From Gnetum montanum (taxonomy: Eukaryota > Streptophyta > Gnetopsida > Gnetales > Gnetaceae): a stretch of 46,313 nucleotides of DNA. The position numbers and the translations under genes are program-made. The notes beneath the pieces are model-generated. The model had not been told where the DNA came from, did no database searches, and saw only the letters and a list, made by a program, of their open reading frames with translations. The stretch is from positions 80,638-126,950 of the forward strand of contig MNCI01035004.1 of assembly GCA_015680685.1 (NCBI GenBank), written 5' to 3'. Each line of letters begins with the position of its first letter. Position 1 is the first letter of the stretch. Positions 22,293-34,299 of the stretch are shown here, in pieces.

Positions 22293-24165
22293 CATTATGA
22301 AAACCCTCCCTAGTGCACTAGGTGGTCCCATGGAGGTAACAACATCCTTGTAGAAGGATGTAGCCAAATCCTCCATTTCTAATAGCATAGCCCTACCCAA
22401 GAAATAATCGGTTCTTAAAAATCTAATTGTGGAATGATGGTAATAAGGAAGCATGCCTTGGACACATAGGATAATAAATAGATAGTAAATGGGATGAGAG
22501 AAATCCTTGCTAAGTTAATTAATAGTTACAACTCTAAGGATGAGGAACTAGAAATTGAAGTAGCTAGGGTAGTGGAAATGTGGGTAAGTTAAAAAATATT
22601 AATAACTTTATCATTTTTATTATTATTATTTTTGTAATTTAGTATTTTAATTTCTTTATTAAATTTTTTATTTTATGTTTTCTAACCTTTATTTTTTTTA
22701 TAACAGTAATAACGACTAAGAAGAAAAAAAGGCTCAGGAAGAAATAGAGAGGAAGACAAGGAAGGATGCTAAGAGATAAGGGATGAAAAAATAGAATATA
22801 GAGCTTAAAAAGAAGTAGTGAGAAAGAAAAGGGAAGTAGTAGAGGAGGCAAGGAGGGTAGATAATGCAGCCTTGGCACATTAGCTATTTGAAGAAGCACT
22901 GGACATTGATCTAGAAGATGGAGGTAAATTTTGAAAATTTAAATTATTTTATTAGAAATCAATCTATTTTAACACAAAGATGACTAACAATTTTCTTTCA
23001 CAAATCATGATCTCTATGCACTGATATGGATAAGATGTTATCTTATTCTAGGACCAATGGGTTGTAACCACAAAAAAAAGAGATGTCTGATTTAGTTAAG
23101 ATAAAGTGGTTAGAAAAAAGATTGAAGAAGAAAGGGTCATTATCCTATGATGAGTTACTATTTTTCTTATTTACAATTTTATTATGTTAAAAGATTAGTT
23201 TTGTTTGTAATTTTTAATTTTATTTATTTTTATATTTTTTGGTTATTATTTTATTGTAGGATATTCTAAGGTTGGTATGAAAGCATGTGAACAAAGAGGA
23301 GCTTTATTAGAGGGACGGTTGATAAGTTAGTAAGAAATTAAAGGTCATCTTAAGCAATGGTAAGTTGGCTTATATTTATGTTTATTACCCTTTTGTTTTT
23401 GCTCTTTTCTAAGTTAATAATTAGAAATTATCTAGCCATATTTATTAGTTAGAAATATAATCAATGGATATTTTTACAAATATTCATGTCATAGTAGATC
23501 AAAGTAAGGTATCCATCATGGATCCTAATTTGTAGCCTCCTGTGCATGATGTGCCTAAACTGCAAAAGAAAATGGATGCACAAGATAGAAGATGTATGCA
23601 TGTAGAAATAAAGAAGAAAGAGATAGATGCTCCTAGTACTAGGAAGAAGAGTAGAACAAAGAAAGAGTCTAGCATTCATGATCCTAGAATTTTCGATATA
23701 AAAAATATACCAATAGACAACCTAGACTACCCATTCCTCTCACCCAAAGAAATCACCTAGAAATTGGTTGATTTCTTCTAATATGAGGATTCTAAGTTAT
23801 GAGCAGTCATAGGAGAGGAAGATGATGAAGCTACTTCCAGTGGTATAGTTATAGGCAAGAAAAGTTATTAGTTTATTTTTATCTGAGTCTCTTTGTTTAT
23901 GTGTGTTGATAAATAGTGTTAGTATCTTTATAGCTCATACTATATATAAATATATATATATATATATGTTAGTATCTTTATGGATTTTTATATTTTAAAT
24001 ATTTTTATTTTTGTAGATGCAAAGGCTCCAAGAGGTTCTAGTAGTGATGCAAAGGATAAAAGAGACATAGAAGTTGTTGGAAAGATTTTTTTGACCAAAT
24101 ATAGGATTCATGGTGATGAACATGGTAGAAAGTAGAATGGGATTTTGGATATAATATGTTTTTTT
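22293..24165 (+). pseudogene. Decayed multi-exon plant sequence, product unknown
   Basis: Coding-like blocks alternate with T-rich introns that have fair splice signals. Block 1 (22293-22584) reads TIMKTLPSALGGPMEV, later ILAKLINSYNSKDEELEIEV, and ends at TGGGTAAGT. Block 2 (22709-22923) follows TAACAG, is Lys/Glu/Arg-rich (AQEEIERKTRKDAKR, EEARRVDNAALAH, LFEEALDIDLEDG) and ends at GGTAAAT. Smaller blocks start after TTCTAG (23053) and TTGTAG (23260). 23542-23760 is basic (TRKKSRTKKE, nuclear-signal-like). The last block (24017-24135) follows TTTGTAG and ends GDEHGRK plus stop. Many stops. The left end continues across the Athila element. It could be a host gene or an old DNA transposon gene; I do not recognise it. 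Confidence 0.5.
23939..23968. repeat. AT microsatellite
   Basis: Short run of TA dinucleotides in an intron-like stretch. Confidence 0.9.
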
Positions 24166-24169
24166 ATTT

Positions 24170-24790
24170 CATATTTTTATTGATGGATGTTGGATGGGAT
24201 ATATTTTTGGTAGATATTATATGAACTATTAGTTATGCTATAGGGAATCATGGTATAGAGAACCATTATCTTTATTACTTTTGAGTTTCTTGCATTTGTA
24301 ATTTTAAAATATTCTCATTTTTGTACTTTTTCTAATTTTTTTATGTTTATGAATTTTTCTAAATTTTCTATATTTATGATTTTTGTGATTTTTTTGGTGC
24401 AGAAATAAAAAAGCATCGAATACAAAATTAATATAAAACATAATAATAATGATTGTTCTTGGTCATAGAAATGAATCTAAGCTAGAAAAGAAATAATGAT
24501 GAAAATATAAGTTAAAGATAGGTAAAGTAAATATAAAGATTAATAAAAAGAATAAACATTAAGAGGACATATACAAGAAGAATAAAGCATTACCTAGCTA
24601 TACTTTAGCAATGAATTTCTTTACTTATGAACAAGTGAGATACTTAAGTGTCTTAACTAACATGTAGACCTTCCATGATCATGGAGTAGTAGCCTCTAGT
24701 TCTTTCATTTTTTGTTTAGTGGATGTTTATCCAATTAATGTAGGTTAGGATCCTAAACTAGTCTCCTCTATAAGATCTAACTAGAATATG
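24170..24790. other. AT-rich stretch, nothing recognised
   Basis: Homopolymer-rich sequence separates the end of the plus-strand decayed gene from the minus-strand Tat-like protease. No RT, RNase H or integrase of the Tat-like element is seen here, so that element is truncated. Confidence 0.4.
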
Positions 24791-24799
24791 AAAAAAACA

Positions 24800-25861
24800 A
24801 TGAGGTCTATGTGAACAACTATCACCTTATCCCTACATGGAAAATGGATCTCCTAGTGCAAAGAAGAGGAAAAAGCATGATGATAAGCTAACCAAGGCCT
24901 TTTTAGAATAGCACTTATTCCAAAGAAATCTCTAATAGTAACAAATATTACTTTAAATGCAATACAACTCCCTACCAAAAAGGTTATTGAATCACTCCTA
25001 TGATGTCTACTCTAGCACCACTAAATGAAATTAAAGAGAAGTTGTAATTTGAGTACTTGATCTATTTCTCTAAGTAAAGATGCTTAATGACAAACCATGA
25101 ATTAACATTAAATCCTACACCATCATCCATGTGCACCATTAGCAGGATCACATTATTGCTAACTTGTATCATAATGTAGATAGTAAGTTAGCACACTACC
25201 CTCACCATAAAATTTGTTTTAATATTTTCTCTAAATACAAGGTAATCTACTTTATACTTAGAAGCATTGAGAATAGGCAAGATTTCCTAAGCATGTGGTT
25301 GAATATTAGATGGGACTGTGATCTAATTGAACAACTCTTCTAATGCCACATAATGCTCCTTGGACATCAAAATGAGGTCAAAATAGAAAGGTTAATTCCT
25401 TTTGACTTCCTAGTAGTTTTGATTTGGAGAAAATATTTGCCTTCAAATGTAGCCTCTTTAACCACCAATGTAGGAGGAATGACACTTATTCTTGTAGGAG
25501 CTAGAATGAAAATATGAGATGGTGGAATCAAACCTTGATTTGCTTGAAATTATACCCTTTTCTTGTTTGGAACAATTAGGTTAGATCCCTTCTTCTTGTC
25601 TTTTTCTTTGTTTTTCTTAGCTTCCTTTTGTGCTATTATTAGGATCTTGACAGAAGAAGAAGGAGTTGGAAGTAAAGGAGGGTCAATATACTTGGAAGGG
25701 TAATAAGGCCATGCATGATGTGGATGTGGAATAGGATAAGGTAAAACTAGAGGGAAATTAATAGGCTTATGTGAAGTTGGAAAAAGGAGATTATATGTCA
25801 AAGAAGATGATGGATAAACAAAAGAAAAGTTAGAATAAGTGTAGTCTTCATCATCATGAGA
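24800..25861 (-). pseudogene. Tat-like Ty3/gypsy protease and gag-protease linker
   Basis: 25861-25550 is a Pro/Tyr/Ser-rich linker ORF ending in a basic stretch (KKNKEKDKKKG). Further down the minus strand: SKEHYVALEELFN and ITVPSNIQPHA (about 25375-25310), then the protease start VHMDDGVGFNVNSW (about 25140-25095, relatives VDNGAGLNV), and after frameshifts KRPWLAYHHAFSSSLH then EIHFPCRDKVIVVHIDL (about 24905-24810, relatives LLGRPWLH..AVPSTLHQ.IKFP). These are hallmarks of Tat-lineage protease. Numerous stops; downstream pol is absent. Confidence 0.7.
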
Positions 25862-25869
25862 AGTCATAT

Positions 25870-27160
25870 TAATAACAAAGTATCATAGGCATTTTTGAAG
25901 GTAGATGAGGAATTTTTCTGTTCCATTAGAGGTTCATAATGAAAGGCTTTTAGGGACTTTATGAGTTTGGTTGGATATGTATGTAGGAATTGGCTTGGGA
26001 TGATTCCCACTAAATTATAAAGGCTGATTTTGGATAATCAATCTTGTTATCTAAGTAAAATCTAGAGAACCTCCTTCAATGGACATTCAAGAGGTCTTAG
26101 AAGATTTACACATTCTAGTTGCTAGGTTACATAGTGTTGGTGGTTACTTTGGACTATCTTTGTTTCTTTGTTGCTTATCTAGAAACAAGAAACCAACAGT
26201 GGGAAGAGCTTTATTCAAAACCAAGATTTATCTCTTCCTTGTAATAAAAATTACAATGATAAGCATTCTTTCAAATCTCATGTTTAAGTGTTTATTGGTT
26301 TCTAGAAACACCAAGACCCGAATACCTCCAAATTAACTTAGTGGTTATAGAGAAACTATGTGTTTTGGGTTACATAAAATCTAATCTTTACAATATTATA
26401 CTTTAAGAGTTTTAATAGAAATTTGTACTTTAATAAAGAGATTTAGCCACATTTTACTCTATTCAGTGAGTAACAATATCCAAACTATATTAAAGCTACT
26501 TAGTCTATATAATCTAGATCATGTGCTACTCACACAAGTTGTTCTTTCATCTAATGCTTAGATGCAATTTGAAAAATCTATTACCAACCTTTCCTAGAAG
26601 AAAAGTCTATAAAAAATACAAGAAAAATAAAGCAAGATTCAATGGATTTTAAAAAGATATAATAGTAGAATTGCATAAATTCTTAAGCATTAAGATGAGC
26701 TATTATTGACATGAGTAAATACTTTGAAAAATAGAGTTGTTCAAGTTAGTCAACAATACCAAAAATTGTGAAACCCTTAGCTCAAACAAGTAGTTTATCA
26801 ATTCTAATAAACAAACTATAGAGCACACTATGATTTCACTACTCTCTAAGTAATTATGTTAAAGAAAAAATAAAAAATAAAAATGACTCACTGAATAGAA
26901 GCAAACGAGCTAAATTAAATTGAAGTTTAAAGGATCATTGTACAAGAGTCAATTATTCTTAGCTTCCATCTTTCCAAGATGATTCCCAACAAAATCTATT
27001 CTAGGCTTTATATAATTGTCTTTGGCAGTTATAACCATTTCAAAAAATTAAAAGCTACAATTGCCTTAGGTTCTATTCATATAAATATAAGCCATTAAAC
27101 AACTATTAATCTTTTGAAAAAATCCTTTTTATCCTTTGAATCTAGAGCCCTTCCATTGAT
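25870..27160. other. AT-rich stretch containing a MITE-like inverted repeat
   Basis: No recognisable coding sequence. 26458-26471 (TCTATTCAGTGAGT) and 26886-26899 are perfect 14-bp inverted repeats 442 bases apart end to end, which could be the ends of a small DNA transposon; no target-site duplication is seen. Confidence 0.35.
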
Positions 27161-27165
27161 AGCTG

Positions 27166-28702
27166 TTATGTCAATTTTTCATGACTAAGGAGGACTTTAA
27201 CAGCTTGGTTCATTATATCTAGTTCTAAGCTATTAAGCCCCTTGAGAACATATTCAACACCTAACCTTCCAAAATCTGATTTTGTTATGGAGTTAGTTAA
27301 TTTTATAAATGTGGCTACCACATTTGAGTAGTCTAGTTCCAAATCTAGCTTCTTTTTAGCAATTTCTCCCATGATTCCAGTAACTACCATCATCATGCCT
27401 AGAAAGCCTTGTTTGTTTTGTGGTAGTATCTCCCTTTTTCCTTTCGCTAAATCATATAGCTCTTTGGCTCTTTTATCCATCTCTACAAAAATACCTAGTT
27501 TTTTCTTTATTTCTCTAATTTCTTCTTGAGTTTCTTGTACCTGTTCTCTATTGTAATTAACCTCAGTAATTGCATCTTTGAAGTCTAGTTGAGTTAGATA
27601 CAAACAATCTAGAACCTTTTCATTTTTGTCTTACTTTAATTTAGAGCTGGTGATAGCCAATATTTCCTCCATTTGAGCTACTTAATATTCTTTATTTTCT
27701 ACCAATGATTCCTTAATGGTTATAATTGCCTTCAATTATTCATTCTCCTCTTTTAAGCTTTTCATTTTCTCTCATATGTTGGACATCTCTTGCTCATTTT
27801 GCAACAAAAATTATTTCAATTTAGCTATCTAATCATCAACTATTTGTCCCATATCTTTGATCATATTAGCTATGATATCTAACATCTCTTCATTTAGCAT
27901 TACAAGCTTTTGCTTCCCTATTTATGGATCATCTTCCTTGCATTGGAAAATGAAGTTGGCTTCTATTTTAGGCTTGATGGAAAGATTCTAGCTCAGTATG
28001 ATTCTACCTTCTTTCTCCTCAATCTTAAATGATTTAGTTGCTCCTCTCATAAAATATCCCAAAGGAAAATTTATATTGAAAAGGAAAAATGATGAGCTTT
28101 TTCCCTTCTTTTGTTGCTACTGTTCCTTGAGCTTTTGTTCCTGTAGCTACTATTGCTATTTTTGTTATTGTTGATTCTTTTTAGCCTTGGTTTGTTTAAC
28201 TCTAGTCTTCCTTATGGTTCTTACCTTGGCATATTTATCCCAATAAAGGGAAAACCTCTCATCAAGCATGGCATTCTCTAGATCTAGTAGTTTCCATGAA
28301 AATAATTTTCTTCCATTATGGCTAGGTGTTCCTCTAAGAAATATCTGGATAAAGGATAATCTTTTTCTTCCATCCATCTACATACTTCAATAATAAGGGC
28401 ATCACAAGCCATAGGTAATAACTTTATTGATAGGCTCTTTTTCAACTGTACTAGAGCTTCCTCTTTGACTTGATTAACTTCTTTATAAGTAGCTCTAAGA
28501 TAGAGGAACTTTTATATTCTTGGCAATGAAGTATATCCATTTCAAAGGTAGAGGAAAGCTACGCTACTCTCTATATCTCCTAGCTATGGCACTCAAATGA
28601 CTTGAATTAATGAATTCCCAAAAGCCAAATTTAAGGAAAAAAACTTATTTATGCTTGTAATAATGCCTTAGAGGGCTCTCCCACATCTATCTACCAACTT
28701 CT
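27166..28702 (-). pseudogene. Coiled-coil protein ORF, C-terminal part
   Basis: Minus strand. 28377-28165 reads FIQIFLRGTPSHNGRKLF then a basic tail; a Gln-rich patch follows (about 28150-28080: EQKLKEQQQQKKGK), then about 400 bases of Glu/Lys-rich heptad-like sequence, and the 145-codon open stretch 27603-27166 (VQETQEEIREIKKKLGIFVE, MDKRAKELYDLAKGKREIL, VEYVLKGLNSLELDIMNQAV). Most breaks are TAA/TAG at likely Gln codons. The frame at 28702 joins that at 35546 when the Sirevirus-like element and one TSD copy are taken out. Family not recognised. It may be an extra ORF of a Tat-like element, since it lies between Tat-type gag and protease on the same strand. Confidence 0.5.
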
Positions 28703-29950
28703 TAAGGATTGTAGAACTTATAATGGGGGGATGAATAAGTTCCCATAAATGAAAATTCTCCAACAAAAGCACACATCAATTTTACATGGTTTCCCAACTT
28801 GGTTACTTCATACTCAAAGGATAGATTTCTTGCAGACCTTTGGACTTTATTTCTCTTAAAATGTGGTTTAAAGGATACCACACCCTATACAAGCTCTAAG
28901 CTCTTCTTTGGAGTGATTCATCTCCATGAATCCACTCAACCCCGAAAGGTCCCAACAAGGTTAAAATGTGTTTTTCAGGATCCCACAACCTTTACAACTT
29001 GAGCTCCACTCTGGAGTGTTGTGATGCTACACCAACACTCAATCCCACAGGATACCAACAAGCTCAAAATGATGCCTTCTCACAAGAAGCACATTAATCC
29101 CAATGGGACAACAAAAAGAAAAACAAATTCTCAAGGAAATAATGTAACTAATTTACAAATTTTTGACTTTGAGGCACATTTCAATAACCTTGAATACAAC
29201 AACACATATGATATGATAATAAGATACAATACTAAACCAAATGATATGACAAATTAAGTACACAAGTATAGTACACAATGATCACTTTGATAGTCATTAT
29301 TCATGCACAAGACTTGCACATAACCTAAGAGAATGAAGTCTTCTTGTAGCCTTGAAGTTTCTTAAAACATCTTCAAATTCATGCAATGGCTACCTAATGG
29401 CTAGGGAAGATGTCTTCTTTGAGATTAGGTTGTCTTGCTACATAGACCTTAATTCAAGATAGATGTCTCTCCACCAAAGGAGACATCTATTAAGAGACAT
29501 CTACATGTATACTTCTTCTCCAAATAGGAGATGTCTACTATTTCTGCAAGACATCTTCTTTGATTCTTCTACACCTCAACCAAGATGTCTTCTACTTCTA
29601 GGAGATGTCTTCTTAGCTTTTGGGATTTTCTTCCCAAGGCTTCCTTTTGTTGATTTGGCTCATTCCTAATCTTAGGAACTTCTTCATTTTTCTATAGTCT
29701 TCATCTTTTTCCTTCCTCCCACTTAAGTCACTGTAGTCTTCACTTTGATATCTCATTGTAACTCTCATTTCTAGAATCTTCATTTACATCTAATAGGTCC
29801 TTGTGTTCACCACTTTTGACATCTCTTTACAAATTTCATTTCTTGGACTCTCCTTGTTGTCTCCATGTTCTTGTCCTATAAACACAACAACCACACAAAC
29901 ATCCTTGTTCTTCATTTTCCTTAAGGTTTTGACATACTAAAAGGTCGATA
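28703..29950 (-). repeat. 3' LTR of the Sirevirus-like element
   Basis: 1248 bp. Aligns with 34300-35545; even at the outermost bases (TAAGGATTG against TGAGAACCA) the differences are all transitions. Between 29405 and 29612 there are eight exact AGATGTCT or AGACATCT motifs. Confidence 0.92.
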
Positions 29951-29966
29951 ATCTCCCCATTTTTGG
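29951..29966 (-). other. Polypurine tract of the Sirevirus-like element
   Basis: The minus strand reads AAAAATGGGGAGAT right before the LTR start. Confidence 0.65.
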
Positions 29967-30349
29967 TGATGTCCAAAACTTCAGAAAATGGATGAGATAA
30001 ACCAATAAATAAAAAAATGATATTATATAAATTCCTATGGTAGCCAAGGACTAGGATAAAATCACTGACATTCAAGGTAGTTCAAAATTAGGGATAATAT
30101 GAAACAATGCAAAAGTAAAGACCTATCTCCAAAAGTGCACCACATAGAGATAACCAAAAGAAACACCATCAAATTAGTCTATATCAAGAATCATCCACAA
30201 CTATCCATACACTATTTATACAATGGTTGCACCATATACAAAAACCACATATGTGTAAGTCCACAAAAATAACATATGTAAATATCAGAGCATCCATTTG
30301 AACACCCAAAATAGAACAACCAAAAATTATTTCCCTTTTTGAACATCAA

Positions 30350-32040
30350 CAAAAAGAGAGCATTTGAGGCTCCTATTCACTAACCTTGGTCACATCATAA
30401 AACTCAAAGTCTACCACTACTCAGGATGAACAATAATTCTCCTCATCATCATCATCACTACTAGTGCTGGGACTACTCTACCATTGCTCATCCTCATCTA
30501 AGGACTCATTGTGCTAGATGGGGGTCCTTCAAGGATGAAGCTTCACTCAAAATCAAGATGAAGCTAGTGGATTAGGCTAAGCTAGAGCCTACTAAATAGG
30601 TACCCATTGGGACATGGTCCCAAAGATACTCTCCATAGCCTTTGACTCAAAGGATTTGGGCGCATCATCTAAAGGTGAAACATGATGCTCAAGTTGTGTG
30701 GGATCATGAGGCTCCTCCTACACATGAGCTGGTGATGCATCAAGCTTAGAATTAGAATCCATTCCTTAGTCATAACCATGAGAGGAACTAGCTACCATAG
30801 AATGACATAGTGATACAGGAATGTCCTCCTTACTATTAGAATAAGAGTGGTAACCAACTCGAACTATTACCCATCTAGAGGAAGAGGTACACAAGCAGCA
30901 TCTATTTTCTTATAAAAGTAAGACTAATTTCTTTTCAGCATCCCAAAAGCATGACCAAATGATTGAAAAAGCTTTTTCAAGGATGATAAAAGCTATGCTT
31001 TAGTAGATTTGGACCTACTCCATTGAGGAGGGGTCATGGATGATGGTGCAATCTTCTTCTTCTTCTATGCTAGAGGTGCCCTGGTACTCGATCCTACTTC
31101 ATCTATATGTGAGTGGCTCATCTTCTTGACATACTCATTGAGACTACTCTTACCTTTGAATAAAGGCATCTCCAAAATAGGTACATCCTTTGACTTATCA
31201 GAAAATTGATGAGATAGGGGTGCCCAAGGATTCTCTTCTTAGCATACAAACTTAACATGTCCTACCAAAGAGTATGACCAAAATCCAATAGTTATCCTAT
31301 GAGGAGGTAGTAAAGCACAAGAGCTTAGGATGGCAATAGATAACTATAGCTTCCCCCTTTGACAATGATATTATATAAGACAATAAGAGACATAGTGGAA
31401 GCATCAAGAGCCATTCTATTCCTATCAATCTTACCTCTACCAAAAGATACAAACTAATCAAACAGGGCATCAAAAAACTCATCATTTATGATAGGAATTA
31501 TACCATTAGTATAAATATCTTCCATGTAATTAATGGTAACCCAAAACACATTAGCACTAGAAATTCCAACAAGTGCATTCACAACTTGAGAAGGCACCTC
31601 AATAAGCAAACCCCCAACCATGGAAGTAAAAGCCCCAATCATAGCATTTGAAATTACAATGTTACAATAAAATTTCCTAATCAAGATTTTAGGGATCAAG
31701 AAATTGATTATAATAGACTCAGCCTAGTTTAGAGCTTGAAAATAATTCATCAACGTCTTCTGCCTATGCAAGGGAAAAGAGAGAGCATGCTCAAAGATGA
31801 TGTTGGTGGTTAGAGATACCTCAAGCCAATGTTTGGCACTTATTGTCCTGAATTGGGGCATGTAAGTGCTTGGTGCACTTTTCGAACTTGCTTTGGATCA
31901 CTTCTTCAGTGATACCCTAGATGTTCCAATCTTATTGTAGGCCATATCTAATGAAATCATTGCTTCTAGTGGAGCCTTGGTCATCTCTGTGGGGTTGTCT
32001 TCAAAGAATAAGGACAAAATGAGGACTTGGATCGTTTATA
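30350..32040 (-). pseudogene. Second ORF of the Sirevirus-like element, unidentified
   Basis: Minus strand, downstream of gag, in the position where Sireviruses can carry an env-like ORF after pol. The clearest part, 31699-31297, reads ILIRKFYCNIVISNAMIGAF, PSQVVNALVGISSANVFW, GIIPIINDEFFDALFD, then after a stop IDRNRMALDASTMSLIVLYN and LPSQALVLYYLLIG. The C-terminal part (about 30540-30370) is Ser/Asp-rich. Stops are mostly former Gln codons. I cannot assign a function; an env-like label would rest only on position. No signal peptide can be judged because the start is unclear. Confidence 0.5.
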
Positions 32041-32260
32041 ACCATGCTAACAAGGGCTTTTTGATGAGAAAGAAGATGTCTTCTCTGTAGTTAAAACTAG
32101 AGGTAGACATCTTCTTTTCATAGTCAACATCTCTACCATGCTTCTAGATATGACAAGTAGCCATCCTCTTTTTAATGTAGACATCTATTAGTAGACATCC
32201 CATGGAAATAGATGTCTCCTAGAAAATGTCTTTAGGTATACATCTCCTCTAGATAAGGCT
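32040..32260. repeat. Internal cluster of the AGATGTCT motif
   Basis: This 220-base stretch between gag and the second ORF has exact AGATGTCT/AGACATCT motifs (e.g. near 32080, 32113, 32183, 32197, 32212) like those in the LTRs. It coincides with the place where pol should be. Confidence 0.6.
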
Positions 32261-32299
32261 CTACAGGATGGGATTTGGAATAGGCTACCATGTTCTATA

Positions 32300-34100
32300 G
32301 CCCTAAGAATACTTATCATTAATTTAAAAACTTACCTTTTCCTACCTTTCTTGACAAGGAGAAAGAAGATATTTAGCATGTTAGAGAATGAGATTCCTCT
32401 TTCAAGGTTTCTCATCTTAGGTAAAGTTTCTCTAACTCTAATACTTGGCTTCTCTTCATGAATTTGTTTGTGAGAGTCTTCTCTTTCTCTTTCTTCTTTC
32501 TTGTGACTCTTCACTCTTTCTTAACCCCTTTCCTCTTTTGAGTTGTTGTCCAATCTTTCCTATGGTCCTACATAAATTCATTTATCAATGCATTTTGATA
32601 AGATCAAGGAGTCCTATGGTATGTCCAACTATTCATATGATAATACTTTGAATTACATTTCCATTATTTACATCCAAATTTATGATAATAATAGCATCTA
32701 ATCCTTCTATGCTAGTAATAGTGATTAGGATGATCAAACCTTTGAGGATCCTTTTGATGGATAGAAGCTTCTTCTAATTTTAATGTAGTGCCATTATCCT
32801 TTGGAGTAGCATTTAGTTGTGATGGGGTTGTTGAAGGTGATTCATCTTATGTGTATAGCATCCTAGCCCACTCTTATCATGTGGACTTCTTCCTTATCCT
32901 AATACTATTTGAAGGGATTCTTTATCCTTTACTAGCCTTTCATTCACAAGCTTAACATCTACAATTTCTATTTTAGCCTACTCATAAGACAAGGTTAGCT
33001 TTTCACTCTCAGCCCTTAGGTCTGAGAGTTCTTTAGTAAGATTAGAAATTTTAGAATTTAATAAAGAAATTTCTTGATCCTTTGTTTTAATGTGCTTGTT
33101 CAACTTATTGCAAAGATTTTGAAAGAAGAACAACTCATTGCATAAAAGATTAAACCTTTCTTCCTCATTAAGGTCATCATCTGAGGAGTCAATATCATCA
33201 TCTGTAAGAGCCATATAGATGAGATGTGAATTTTTCACATCATCCTCCACTTCTTCTTCACTTTTCTCCCCATCATCCCAACATGTGTAGAAGTTGGTTT
33301 TTTCATCTCTTCATTAGGTATGTTCTTTTGCTGCAACCTACCATTACTAGGACATTTGGACACCATATGGCCTCTTCCATTGCAAACCCAACATTCTATA
33401 GAAGAAGAATCAAAATTAGAACTTAAAATTTTTTTACCTCGTTCTTTATCTTTGAATGGATTGGATCCTTGCAAATTTAAGCTCTTACTTCTTCTAACTA
33501 TTAGTCTTTGGAATTTTCTTGAGAGAAAGGCTATCTCTTCTTCACTTCCTTCATGATGCTTATTGAGCTCTTTTTCCTTAGAGGTGGTCTTTAGAGCAAT
33601 GGATTTTTATTAGATACCTCCTTTGCTTATGAGGTTCATTTCATAAGCAATAAGAGCACTTTGAAGCTCTTCAAATTTGAGAGTCAAAAAATCTCTGATT
33701 TCTTTCATGGCCATGACCTTCGCTCTAAATTTCGGCTAGAGAGTTCTAATCATTTTTATTATGACATCACTCTTAGGTAGATCTTTTCCTATACCTCTAA
33801 TGGATACACTAAGATCATTTTATCTAGAAAAATAATCTTTTATTTTTTTCTCCTTTTCTCATTTTTAGCTTATCATACTCACTTTGCAAAACTAACAATT
33901 TGGATTACTTAACTATAGATGTTCCTTCAAAAGTAGCCTATAATGTTTGCCAAATTTCTTTGGTCATTTTACATCTAGCTACTCTATTAAACTCAAATTT
34001 ATTCAAACTACAATATAAATAATTTTTGGCCTTTGAATCAAACATGAACTTTTTTTTCCTCTTGTATTCATTTGTTGTGAGGCTTGATGGCTCTTATTGT
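32300..34100 (-). pseudogene. Sirevirus-like gag remnant
   Basis: Minus strand. The capsid part (about 34050-33560) holds copia gag blocks such as KMTKEIWQTL-like, YDKLKMR and EELQSALIAYEMN. 33393-33352 is a zinc knuckle CWVCNGRGHMVSKC. An acidic and coiled-coil stretch follows (33250-32978: TDDDIDSSDDDLNEEERF, ISLLNSKISNLTKELSDL), then GQGRSPHDKSGLG, the Sirevirus-type post-coil motif, and near 32680 a damaged second knuckle (CYYYHKFG). Frames shift at 33240 and stops are frequent. Gag forms the particle and binds RNA. Confidence 0.8.
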
Positions 34101-34284
34101 GTTGTCGATAGGTGATGTGTAGCCTCCAAGGATGTATTCCTAGACTTCAAACTCCACCAATTCAAAGAATCCCTACATCCTTGCCTTTCAATAGGAAAAT
34201 TCAAATCCATCAAACATGGATGTCTTTGTATAGGAAGTTCCCTCCATTATTCACTCTTGCAAGATGTAGAGCGCAAGAGTACCA

Positions 34285-34297
34285 GGCTCTAATACCA
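34285..34297 (-). other. Primer binding site of the Sirevirus-like element
   Basis: Minus strand TGGTATTAGAGCC, two bases after the LTR end, one transition from the initiator Met tRNA complement TGGTATCAGAGCC. Confidence 0.9.
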
Positions 34298-34299
34298 CT

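Noticed and set aside
30350-32040. Calling the second Sirevirus-like ORF an envelope gene
   Set aside because: Only the position suggests it. I see no clear signal peptide, fusion peptide or transmembrane anchor, so it is left unidentified.
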